A stretch of 64,000 nucleotides of DNA from Lacrimispora saccharolytica (GTDB taxonomy: Bacteria > Bacillota > Clostridia > Lachnospirales > Lachnospiraceae). The notes below the pieces were generated by a model that was given only the letters and a program-made list of their open reading frames with translations, was not told the origin of the DNA and did not search any database. Made by a program: the position numbers and the translations under genes. The stretch is taken from contig JACJJN010000014.1 in assembly GCA_016899975.1 (NCBI GenBank), positions 1 to 64,000 of the forward strand, in the 5' to 3' direction. Shown one piece after another: positions 7,980-15,836 of the stretch. Positions within the stretch are counted from its first letter, which is position 1. Each line of letters begins with the position of its first letter.

Positions 7980-8224
7980 TTTTTCTCCTTTCATACTGCG
8001 ATGCCCGGTTTTCAATGGAAAAAATCAATAAGTCGTATTTTGCGTCATTTTTCCTAAAAACAAAGAAAAAAACTTGGACACCTTAAAGTTTTCTGTTACA
8101 CTATTTCTTTGAGATCATCTGTGTGACCTTGTAATCATTTAACTAAAATTTTGCCTTGTTGAAGAGTCCTAAAATTGACCCTCGTTTTTTTAGGACACCC
8201 AAAATTTACGAAAGGACATGAAGC
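7980..8224. promoter_or_regulatory. Divergent control region with inverted repeat
   Basis: About 245 bases separate the divergent ATPase gene and the 526-residue gene. GTCCTAAAA (8166-8174) and TTTTAGGAC (8188-8196) form a perfect 9-base inverted repeat. AGGACACC occurs again on the far side (8193-8199 region), and a related TTGGACACC lies near 8073. These could be binding sites for a regulator of both genes. No consensus promoter stands out. Confidence 0.45.
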
Positions 8225-9805
8225 ATGAAAGAAACTCCAGGCAATTCAAATTCATTTATGGATATTTTGGAAATGGAAACAAATTATATTCGCAGCCAAC
8301 GAACTCTGATCGAGTTCCTAACCAAGTTGCCTCCTTGCACTGCTAATGAGACAGCACGAAAGAAAATTATTTATTTTGGAAAAACAATGTTTTACTCTAC
8401 CGGTTATCACATCAATCCAGTGTTCGCGTTTAACAGTCAGTTAGAACAGATTTATGAAAAAGATCTCATTTTCATCCACGAACTTATGCAGCAGTTTCTT
8501 AATACCAAGGAATATATGCTTTTACCCAAACATTCCGCCTTCAACAGCGAGTGGAAAAACAGCGAAATCAAATGGCATGTCCCATATCGGTTTCTTCCAA
8601 TTTTATCAGCATACATTCTCTCCATAACACCAGAAAAAAAAGGTAAACTGCTTTCTGCTTCAAAGTTCATTAAGCGTTTTAATAAAAATCTTGATGAAGC
8701 AAATGAAATTTATGGTCAGTTGCAGGAGTTTGAAATTGTGTCACATTGGAAAGTGTTGGAGGAATGGATAAACAATTTTCTCGGATTTCAATATTTCTCC
8801 ACCCTTCAGACGATATATCAGACTTACAGCAAAACCATTGAACAAAGAGAATCCCTTCGCTGTTCAATTATTGAACTTACTTGCATTTTTCTTGAATGCC
8901 CTGACAATTCAAGCATTGTAACAACCTATATGCATCAATTGTTGCTGGCATTCAAAAAAGATTTGGACGATAGATTTCATTCTGCTTCCTGCGAGGTTGA
9001 AAAATATGACATACTCTTTGGTAGGGAAAAACCATATAGTATCCCCGAAGAACTATCTACTGTCCTGCGATTATTCCAAAATTTATTCAATGATACGGAA
9101 AAATTTCTTTCCTTTATAAGTTGCTACTTGAGAAAGCACCATATAGAAGCGAGTCCCTACGAACTGGCAATAGACAATCTGGAACCATTAAATCAGAGAC
9201 TGGAAGAGTTTAACAGCAAAATCAATCTGGAATTACCAAGTTTTTCTTCTGAATTGACTGAGTTTTTCACCAACTTCCATGAACAGTCAAAGGAGCCTGG
9301 GAATATCTCCTTATCCAAATGGAATATTTCTGCCCAGCAAAGTCATATCTCGTACTTTTCAGGCTTGGTCGAAGACCATGTAAAAAAGTTACAAAAATTA
9401 TTTGTAAAATTCTATAAAAATATAGAACACGCATCCGGTCCTCACCCGGAACGTTATAAGACCTTGACTATAGAAACTAATTATTTTTCAAATCTGCAAA
9501 ATGACATTGCTCGCTTGGAAAAGAATCTGTATAAAAAAGTCCAGACAAGTTTTTCTTGCCTTCCATCTATTGCTTGCGTCAACAGTCCTGGATACCTTAC
9601 AACGCACTGGAACAAACCTTTTTATTCGCTGGATAATATATCACAGTTGCTTCATATACTCGCCACTGAAAACGATTATCATTTGCCAGACGACGATATT
9701 ATTCAGTATCTAAAAAAGAAGAAAATCATCCCACAGGAAATAACAGGGATGAACAGAATTCAATTCATCTGGTTACTACAGAATCTTGAAATCCTTCTTG
9801 ATTGA
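8225..9805 (+). CDS. Unknown 526-residue protein
   Basis: A long, mostly alpha-helical, soluble-looking protein (MKETPGNSNSFMDILEMETN at the start). No Walker, nuclease, HTH or membrane signature is visible, and I do not recognise a family. ATG 8225 lies 8 bases after AAGGA. It is the only plus-strand gene in the left half of the element and faces away from the DUF927-like ATPase across a region with an inverted repeat. The pairing suggests a joint role in replication or maintenance of the element, but this is inference. A terminator at 9832 follows. Confidence 0.6.
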   Translation: MKETPGNSNSFMDILEMETNYIRSQRTLIEFLTKLPPCTANETARKKIIYFGKTMFYSTGYHINPVFAFNSQLEQIYEKDLIFIHELMQQFLNTKEYMLLPKHSAFNSEWKNSEIKWHVPYRFLPILSAYILSITPEKKGKLLSASKFIKRFNKNLDEANEIYGQLQEFEIVSHWKVLEEWINNFLGFQYFSTLQTIYQTYSKTIEQRESLRCSIIELTCIFLECPDNSSIVTTYMHQLLLAFKKDLDDRFHSASCEVEKYDILFGREKPYSIPEELSTVLRLFQNLFNDTEKFLSFISCYLRKHHIEASPYELAIDNLEPLNQRLEEFNSKINLELPSFSSELTEFFTNFHEQSKEPGNISLSKWNISAQQSHISYFSGLVEDHVKKLQKLFVKFYKNIEHASGPHPERYKTLTIETNYFSNLQNDIARLEKNLYKKVQTSFSCLPSIACVNSPGYLTTHWNKPFYSLDNISQLLHILATENDYHLPDDDIIQYLKKKKIIPQEITGMNRIQFIWLLQNLEILLD

Positions 9806-9831
9806 TATTAATTTCATAACCTCTACCTTTT

Positions 9832-9863
9832 GACAGACCCGCCAAAACCCCTGCGGGTCTGTC
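9832..9863. terminator. Bidirectional terminator
   Basis: GACAGACCCGC (9832-9842) pairs with GCGGGTCTGTC (9853-9863), between the converging 526-residue gene and resolvase gene. Confidence 0.7.
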
Positions 9864-9882
9864 CCATAACATCATTTTCCGG

Positions 9883-10533
9883 TTATGACAGATCTGTCAA
9901 ATGTGAGCCATCTTTTGACACAGCTTCATACTTCCTGACCATGCGATAGAACGTACTGCTGGACAAATTCAGTTTCTTCATGGCACTCACAGCTGTGATG
10001 CTGCCTGATTTCCACTGTTGATACACCTGCTCAAATTCTGCCGGCTGATCAATTTGGGGTCTTCCCATGTGCTGTCCTCTCTTCTTGGCTGCTTCAATCC
10101 CCTCTTTCTGCCGTCTCCGGATGGTCAGTCGTTCCTGTTCCGCGATACTTGCCAGCACCTCGATCAAAATGTTCTGGATCATTTCTATAATCCATTTCTG
10201 CCCATCCGGAACCTCGATCAATGAAGTCGGCAAATCCAACACCTTTAACCGAATCTTCTTTTCCTGAAACCACTGCAGTTCCTGTTTGATATCTTCCTTG
10301 TTCCTCGATAATCGATCCAAAGATGTAATATACAAAACATCTCCTTCTCTCAATCCCAATGCACCTTTTAACGCCTGATAAGATGGACGATCCAGATTTT
10401 TGCCACTGCATTTATCGGTCAGAATCTGTGATTCGTCCACATATTCTTTCAGCGCATCCAGCTGCCGATCCAGATTTTGCTCCTGACTGCTGACTCTGGC
10501 ATAACCAAATACTCTTACATTACTTGAAATCAA
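9883..10533 (-). CDS. Small serine resolvase/invertase
   Basis: 216 residues. Starts with VFGYARVSSQEQNLDRQ, the serine recombinase catalytic motif (serine near residue 15); the YITSLDRLSRNKEDI segment belongs to the same domain. The C-terminus has an HTH (SGSITAVSAMKKLNLSSSTF) typical of Hin/Tn3-type proteins. The start is TTG 10533, seven bases after GGAGGAG; no good ATG is available. It may resolve multimers of the element or invert a segment. It is separate in type from the large integrase at the element edge. Confidence 0.85.
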   Translation of the reverse strand: MISSNVRVFGYARVSSQEQNLDRQLDALKEYVDESQILTDKCSGKNLDRPSYQALKGALGLREGDVLYITSLDRLSRNKEDIKQELQWFQEKKIRLKVLDLPTSLIEVPDGQKWIIEMIQNILIEVLASIAEQERLTIRRRQKEGIEAAKKRGQHMGRPQIDQPAEFEQVYQQWKSGSITAVSAMKKLNLSSSTFYRMVRKYEAVSKDGSHLTDLS

Positions 10534-10691
10534 ATGTTATCTCCTCCGATCAATTATTACAAGCAAAATAAAAGGAATCCCTCATGAGATTCCCTTGTCA
10601 TAATAGTCTCTACCGAATAATATATGAACTTCACATCTACACTTCTCAACTATGTGAAACACTGAATCACCAAAATTTTCATTTTTTCAAA

Positions 10692-10734
10692 AAGCAAATA
10701 GGGTTATAGCCATAAGCCATAACCCTATTTGCTT
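10692..10734. terminator. Long-stem terminator
   Basis: AAGCAAATAGGGTTAT pairs with ATAACCCTATTTGCTT, a near-perfect stem of 16 pairs that reaches the stop codon of the 121-residue gene. It should end transcription from that minus-strand gene. Confidence 0.7.
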
Positions 10735-11098
10735 AATAAATGATTGTAGTTGGAATCTCATTCAATTCCATCCATCTGAGCAATTTTTCTTTCACTCCAG
10801 CATCCTTGAAAGCATAGAAATCATAATGCCTCTTGCACTCGCGCAAATAAACCATTACCTTTTCCCCCCTGGGAACAATTATATTATTCTCCAAGAGAAA
10901 ATCGCGCAACGCTTCGCTATGAGAATACAATTCATCCTCATAAGGGAACAATATAACCTCTCCTGCTGTCAACCTATCCTTTATATCTCGAATACTATCA
11001 CATACCTCAATTTTTTCGGTAGTTCTATCGAAATATGTCATACAGGGGATAATTGGGTTGTTTAGGATGTTTTTAAAAAATTCTTTGGTTGATATCAT
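10733..11098 (-). CDS. Hypothetical 121-residue protein
   Basis: A soluble protein (MISTKEFFKNILNNPIIPCM at the start; IPTTIIY at the end) that I do not recognise. AAGGAGG lies well placed before the ATG and a strong terminator overlaps its end, so it is a single-gene unit. It contains no visible catalytic motif. The flanking spacer to 11341 is AT-rich and apparently without genes. This cargo position fits an accessory factor, but no function can be assigned. Confidence 0.55.
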   Translation of the reverse strand: MISTKEFFKNILNNPIIPCMTYFDRTTEKIEVCDSIRDIKDRLTAGEVILFPYEDELYSHSEALRDFLLENNIIVPRGEKVMVYLRECKRHYDFYAFKDAGVKEKLLRWMELNEIPTTIIY

Positions 11099-11341
11099 AG
11101 TATTACCTCCTTAATAAAATAATTACCCAGGAGCTAACGAAACCAAATGATAGCAACATTCTTTTTCCTTGACTACTTACTTTTTTTGATTCATGTAAAC
11201 ATTGATTCTTGCAAAGAATCAACTGTTACTCAAACCATCATGAAGTTATTCATTGCTCATGTTTATTATAACAATTTTAAAAAATATTTCAATACTTATT
11301 TCTTTTAAATTTAAATAGTTCTTACAATAACATGCTCCCTC

Positions 11342-11962
11342 TTAGTATTGCAGCTCTACATCCCCGCTTTCTCTGTCATAAAAATACGCATGCCCTGCTA
11401 GACGTTCCCTCGATGCAGTATCCAAATACACCTCTTCCAGCCACTGGTTCACCCACTCTATCATATCTGACCGATCTGCTACTTTCAGAACCATCAGATC
11501 ATGGATATTGATCGGCATCAGATACAGGTTGTATTCTCCCGCAATCATCGACAACAACTGGCTATTCAGCATATGCGCCGCACAATATTCACAAGAATCA
11601 TTCGTGACGATCAAGATGGGATTGATGTCTGGGATTGGCACAAAAACTCCTGCTTTTTCCAGCATCTTCTGGATCTTTTTTCCCAGAGTACACACCGAAC
11701 ATGTTTCACTCTGCAGATTCTGCATCGCCTGTTCCCGTAACATTTCTTCATCAATGCCCCAATCCTCCATCATCTGTTTGGTAACCATCTTTGAGTGCTC
11801 CGTATCTTCCATACCTGATCCGCGCATTACATAGCAGATTGCCAGATCAAGCCACGGCTCCCACACCAGCAGGTGCAGGTCTTCCTTCGTATTCGGGAAA
11901 AGCGCCGGATATACTACATTCTTTGCCTCTTTCCATTTCATTTCCTGTTTAAATTTTTCCAT
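11342..11962 (-). CDS. DUF5688-like protein
   Basis: 206 residues. The pattern (LDLAICYVMRG near the middle; MMEDWGIDEEMLREQAMQN; ILIVTNDSCEYCAA; YLMPINIHDLMVL) matches what I recall of DUF5688 proteins common in Lachnospiraceae mobile elements. No enzymatic motif is known to me. It lies 18 bases downstream of the Rad52-like gene on the same strand, so it is probably the last gene of the recombination operon that begins near 14972. Confidence 0.6.
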   Translation of the reverse strand: MEKFKQEMKWKEAKNVVYPALFPNTKEDLHLLVWEPWLDLAICYVMRGSGMEDTEHSKMVTKQMMEDWGIDEEMLREQAMQNLQSETCSVCTLGKKIQKMLEKAGVFVPIPDINPILIVTNDSCEYCAAHMLNSQLLSMIAGEYNLYLMPINIHDLMVLKVADRSDMIEWVNQWLEEVYLDTASRERLAGHAYFYDRESGDVELQY

Positions 11963-11980
11963 AATAGTTCCGCTCCTGTT

Positions 11981-12682
11981 CTATGCCGCTTTTGATTTTG
12001 TCTTTTTCAGACTGTTCATTGCATTGGTATAAATCTCAGATGTCATCTGCATCGCACTCTGGATATGATAACGTTCCAATACCGTTTCCATCGTCACACC
12101 TGTTCTCTGCAGTTCCTGTTTCAACGCTCTAAGCTTCTGCGGTGACAATTTTTCCTCCGTTTTTTCCAGCTCTGCTTTCATCTCATATACCATCTGCCCC
12201 CTGTTGTTCAGAATTACCAACCCGATAATTTCCCTCTGTGCATTATAGGTAATCGATGCGACACGGAAACGGTCACTGGTAACATACCGCTCCCCTTTTC
12301 TTTGAATATTCGCATGCACTGCTGGAATCCAGATAAACGGTGCCGTATAAAGTTCCCTGCCGATCCCGATATTGAAACAGGCTCTCTTAAACGAATCCGA
12401 AGCCTGACCTTTCTCTTTCTCTGCGTAACTGGTTGTCCCTACATCCTGTTTGGCAATCCACTGCTGCTTTTCCTTGTCCCAAATCTCAACTGTGCAATAG
12501 AGGTTCCCATCAATGCTCTGGTGGCTCCTCTTCCAGCCATAGGGTGTGAAAATCTCGTCCAAAATCTTCTGGTCAACTCTGGCGTCTTTAAACAGCAGCA
12601 GGCTCAGCCCTTTTTCACTGATGGTCGAGATCCTGCATTCAATCTCTTCTGCTTTCAACAACCGAATCATTTGCTCCTGCAT
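11981..12682 (-). CDS. Rad52/Rad22-family single-strand annealing protein
   Basis: 233 residues. The core around residues 70-120 (VEIWDKEKQQWIAKQDVGTT, then KGQASDSFKRACFNIGIGRE) is the Rad52/22-type fold signature seen in phage and element recombinases that pair single strands. Such proteins work with a 5'-3' exonuclease, here the YqaJ gene directly upstream. TAGGAGG precedes ATG 12682. An inverted repeat (12702-12733) lies just before this start. Confidence 0.75.
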   Translation of the reverse strand: MQEQMIRLLKAEEIECRISTISEKGLSLLLFKDARVDQKILDEIFTPYGWKRSHQSIDGNLYCTVEIWDKEKQQWIAKQDVGTTSYAEKEKGQASDSFKRACFNIGIGRELYTAPFIWIPAVHANIQRKGERYVTSDRFRVASITYNAQREIIGLVILNNRGQMVYEMKAELEKTEEKLSPQKLRALKQELQRTGVTMETVLERYHIQSAMQMTSEIYTNAMNSLKKTKSKAA

Positions 12683-12701
12683 CTTTTTCCTCCTACAAAT
12701 T

Positions 12702-12733
12702 AAGCGGAGAACCCATCGACAGATTCTCCGCTA
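12702..12733. other. Hairpin before rad52-like gene
   Basis: AGCGGAGAA pairs with TTCTCCGCT across a loop containing CCCATCGACAGA. No T-run follows on the coding strand, so it is not a standard terminator. Similar stem-loops with related loops sit before the 23-residue gene (15130) and radC (20485). Confidence 0.5.
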
Positions 12734-12754
12734 TCCTATATAATATTTTCTTCT

Positions 12755-13684
12755 CTAAGCCACAATCAATCTCCGGTATCTGCTGGAGGTGGTATATTCC
12801 TCATAAATATCCTTCCGCTCCTTTTCCAGACGTTTCTTATCGATGGAAGTTGTCGTGACGGATTTCCATGTAACCTGACGGTTCCCAACAATCCCTTTCT
12901 CGTTGTCTTTCAAGTATCCCTTCATCTGATTGACTACTGCTTCTTTCGCCTCTTTCACTTTCTGCAGCTGAATGGACAGAGCATCGTACTGTTCGAAAAG
13001 CGGCAGTGCCTCCGAAGGCAATTCAATCTCCTGCCCATTGGAATCCTCGTATACAGTATTCAAATATTCTGACGTAGCAGAAGACCCATCCGCTTTCGGG
13101 AGAGTACCGGTAAGAACATAATTTGTCCAGAAATCTTTTTCCATCTGGATCAGCTGACGGATCATTTCTTCATCACGATAAACTTCATGGTACAGGAAAT
13201 GATTCCCACCAACCAAAGCAGCTATGTACGTTTTCTCGGCTCCGGTTACCGCCATATAGTGCTGGATCTGATAGAGGTATTCCAGTGGTACTCCTTGCTC
13301 CCAAACTTCCTTTTTATATGCACTCGCCGTTTTTGCTTCAAAGATGCACAGCTTCTTGTCCTCATAAATAACCCCATCCAGATCGGCAATCATGAATGGG
13401 TTCTCCTGGCTCTGAAAGATTGCATAACGGTTCCTGACTGTGAGTCCGGTCCTTCTGGTAAACTCTTTTTTAATCACCGGTTCCAGAAGACTTCCGAAAT
13501 GGGTATATTCTGTTTCTTTTTCCTCCGGTTCTGTTTGTCCGGTTTTCTCCTGCCAAAGCTGAAAGATAGATTTGTAGGGGTTCACGCCAGCAATCACCGA
13601 TGCATCGGAACCACCGATTCCCATCGTCCTCCATTTCAGCCATTCCTGCCGTTCCATCCCAATGGTCGATACCAATTTTCTCAT
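12755..13684 (-). CDS. YqaJ-family (lambda-type) exonuclease
   Basis: About 309 residues. The N-terminus EWLKWRTMGIGGSDASVIAG and the later motifs MIADLDGVIYEDK and CIFEAKTASAYKKEVW are the GGSDA and D...ExK hallmarks of YqaJ viral recombinases, PD-(D/E)XK exonucleases that make single-stranded tails for an annealing protein. ATG 13684 follows GGAGGAG by about 9 bases and overlaps the DUF3848-like stop by four bases (ATGA), indicating translational coupling. With the Rad52-like gene it forms a Red-like recombination pair. Confidence 0.85.
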   Translation of the reverse strand: MRKLVSTIGMERQEWLKWRTMGIGGSDASVIAGVNPYKSIFQLWQEKTGQTEPEEKETEYTHFGSLLEPVIKKEFTRRTGLTVRNRYAIFQSQENPFMIADLDGVIYEDKKLCIFEAKTASAYKKEVWEQGVPLEYLYQIQHYMAVTGAEKTYIAALVGGNHFLYHEVYRDEEMIRQLIQMEKDFWTNYVLTGTLPKADGSSATSEYLNTVYEDSNGQEIELPSEALPLFEQYDALSIQLQKVKEAKEAVVNQMKGYLKDNEKGIVGNRQVTWKSVTTTSIDKKRLEKERKDIYEEYTTSSRYRRLIVA

Positions 13685-14025
13685 GCCGCACACTCCTCCG
13701 TTCTTACTTCACCTGCATTTGCTAAGTTTGCCAGTTCTTCTCTCATACAATACGCCATCTCTCTGATATGTGAATCTTCATACCGCATCCACTTATTATA
13801 AAGAAAAAGCAGAAGATCCGGAAAAACCAGCAATTTTTCCAAACAATCTTCTGCCAGGTCACAGATAAGCTCCACCATGAGTTCATAGATGCTTACCACA
13901 CAATCGATTTCATACGCGGAAGCATAGACCTCTTCCACTCCCTTTTTCAGCATATAGGATTTATACACTTTCAGTTCATTCCCCAGTTTCTCGCAACACA
14001 GCTTCTCCAATTTTCCTCTGTTCAT
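13681..14025 (-). CDS. DUF3848-like protein
   Basis: 114 residues, helical (MNRGKLEKLCCEKLGNELKV at the start). It resembles the small DUF3848 proteins often found beside DUF932/YqaJ genes in clostridial elements, but the match is by general look and position only. It is translationally coupled to the exonuclease gene (four-base overlap) and lies 11 bases after the DUF932 gene. Confidence 0.5.
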   Translation of the reverse strand: MNRGKLEKLCCEKLGNELKVYKSYMLKKGVEEVYASAYEIDCVVSIYELMVELICDLAEDCLEKLLVFPDLLLFLYNKWMRYEDSHIREMAYCMREELANLANAGEVRTEECAA

Positions 14026-14036
14026 ACGCTTCCCCC

Positions 14037-14972
14037 TTACGCTGCTTCGCTGACCATCTGAAATGCTTTGTCGATCATCGGATTCCCCTCGACCGTCCGC
14101 GCAAAAAGATTTTCTTTGTAGTTCGCACTGCGTCTCAGTGGATTGCTGTGTGTTGCGAAATCGCTGACTGCATTGATAAAACGATACGCGTTGTTTCCCA
14201 CGTCCTTCAGATCCGGCGCTTCAAAATAGCGGAGCTTCATGTCTTCCTGCAGACGTTTGACATTTTTCACCTGCTGTGAGGTAGCTGATTCATCAACAGG
14301 CAGAAGCAGATCAATAAAATCCAGCACCTGTTTGTCCGTCAGCTTCTTCTTTCTCAGGTTCTCAAACTCTTTCCCCAGATGATCCATATACGTTTCAGCC
14401 AGAAACAACGTATCCCTGGCTTCCTGCATCTTTCCCTGGATATTCCCTGTATGGATCATAGACCAGGACCGTTTTGCGGTGGAAAGTGCCAGGTTCAATG
14501 TGTTCTGGCATACTACCCGGATCGGTGTGAGTGCTACCTTAATCGCACCGGAGCCATCATGTGAATTAAAGAACACCATGTAGGGTGAAATCCGTTCTCC
14601 GGAAATAATATACTCATGGGGCATTCTCGCCAACATCCATACCTTTCTGCCATTCTGCAAGCTCCCCGCTGTTTCATAACGAACTCCTTCGCCAAGTAAT
14701 TCATCCGTAAAGACAAATGCTTCTCTGTTCTGCACAATCTTATAGCGATCGGATACAACGCCCAGCACCTTGCGGTCGGTGTCTCTTACATTTACCTTAT
14801 ACCCTTCAATCCGTTCATTCTCCCCCGTATACACCGGTTCCTGCACGACATTCCAGTTCAGTCCGGCTACTATCAAAGCTCTCTGCGAATCAGGAGCTTC
14901 ACTCACCCGTGTTCCCAATCCATGCCATGGTGTTTCTCTCACATAAAACATACTCTCAACGTTTGCTGCCAT
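14037..14972 (-). CDS. DUF932 protein (phage/plasmid-like TIGR03299)
   Basis: About 311 residues. The start AANVESMFYVRETPWHGLGT and later SDRYKIVQN, RVVCQNTLNLAL are the signature of DUF932/TIGR03299 proteins of plasmids and integrated elements. Function is unknown; they are often next to recombination genes. ATG 14972 is 8 bases after AAGGAGG, whereas ATG 14978 is only 2 bases away. It leads the probable operon DUF932, DUF3848-like, YqaJ, Rad52-like, DUF5688-like. Confidence 0.8.
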   Translation of the reverse strand: MAANVESMFYVRETPWHGLGTRVSEAPDSQRALIVAGLNWNVVQEPVYTGENERIEGYKVNVRDTDRKVLGVVSDRYKIVQNREAFVFTDELLGEGVRYETAGSLQNGRKVWMLARMPHEYIISGERISPYMVFFNSHDGSGAIKVALTPIRVVCQNTLNLALSTAKRSWSMIHTGNIQGKMQEARDTLFLAETYMDHLGKEFENLRKKKLTDKQVLDFIDLLLPVDESATSQQVKNVKRLQEDMKLRYFEAPDLKDVGNNAYRFINAVSDFATHSNPLRRSANYKENLFARTVEGNPMIDKAFQMVSEAA

Positions 14973-15028
14973 AATCATTTCCTCCTTGTTTTGATACTTT
15001 TTTGTTTCATACCTGACTTTGGTTTGAC

Positions 15029-15100
15029 TTAATCATCATTGAAAACCTGTTCAATGATAACTGCGGCGACACCAAGAAGCGCCAATAAGATTTTATCCAT
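15029..15100 (-). CDS. 23-residue hydrophobic peptide
   Basis: MDKILLALLGVAAVIIEQV with a short acidic tail (FNDD). GAGAGGAGG lies 6 bases before the ATG, an unusually strong site for such a short frame, and a terminator-like hairpin (15130-15156) stands just upstream. It could be a leader peptide for the DUF932 operon, a membrane peptide or a small toxin. No antisense promoter is apparent. Confidence 0.45.
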   Translation of the reverse strand: MDKILLALLGVAAVIIEQVFNDD

Positions 15101-15124
15101 GCCACACCTCCTCTCAGCACATAG

Positions 15125-15156
15125 AAAAAGGGCAGAACCCGTAATGGATTCTACCC
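15125..15156 (-). terminator. Terminator-like hairpin before 23-residue peptide
   Basis: On the minus strand GGGTAGAATCC pairs with GGGTTCTGCCC and is followed by TTTTTCT. It sits between the Sel1 gene stop (15208) and the peptide/DUF932 operon, so it may end the upstream cassette or attenuate the downstream one. Confidence 0.6.
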
Positions 15157-15207
15157 TGAGAATATTGTTTCACTATAATAATATACAATCATAAAACCAT
15201 TAATTGA

Positions 15208-15726
15208 CTAATTTATATCTTTTATAGAATTATAAAAATCGGGGTGGCATATTTCTACATATTTGTATTCTGCACTTTGTAATCCCAGGTATCTTGCATA
15301 ACCGTTGTATTCCTTCGCTTTTTCAACATTTTTTTCTGTTCCCCAACCATATAAGTAGGCATCACATAAAAAGGAAGCTTCCCCTAAATATCCTCCTGAA
15401 AATGCTTTATGAGCATATTCTAAAGCCTTCTCTCTATTACATTCTCCTCCAATACCACCAAAATAAAGTATCGCCAAATTATGATCTGCTATTGCTAATC
15501 CTGCTTCGCTGGCCTTTTCAAAAAATTCTTTTGCCTTTTTAACATTAGGTTGTATTTGTGGAACTCCAAATAGATATAACCGCCCTGCCTGAAATGTTGC
15601 TTCCACATGTCCTTGTTCTGCAGCATGTTCAAAGCATTCCATTGCTTTTCTCAAATTATATGGCACTTGAGAATTTAAAAATTCTAATCCCTCCATATAT
15701 TCTTTCTCTCCATTTGTATATCCCAT
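15208..15726 (-). CDS. Sel1-repeat (TPR-like) protein
   Basis: 172 residues with four Sel1-type repeats, for example AMECFEHAAEQGHVEATFQA, AKEFFEKASEAGLAIADHNL and ALEYAHKAFSGGYLGEASFL. No signal peptide, so likely cytoplasmic. These repeats usually mediate protein contacts. It follows the 651- and 366-residue genes on the same strand after a gap of 110 bases and may be the third component of that cassette. A terminator-like hairpin follows at 15125-15156. Confidence 0.75.
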   Translation of the reverse strand: MGYTNGEKEYMEGLEFLNSQVPYNLRKAMECFEHAAEQGHVEATFQAGRLYLFGVPQIQPNVKKAKEFFEKASEAGLAIADHNLAILYFGGIGGECNREKALEYAHKAFSGGYLGEASFLCDAYLYGWGTEKNVEKAKEYNGYARYLGLQSAEYKYVEICHPDFYNSIKDIN

Positions 15727-15836
15727 ACCTCTTCAACCTCTACTAACCTTTATTATCATAACACAATTCTAAACTAAATATCTTAAATTTAGTACTTATA
15801 ATATAATTGCTTCTTCGATTCCACTTTAACAATGTT

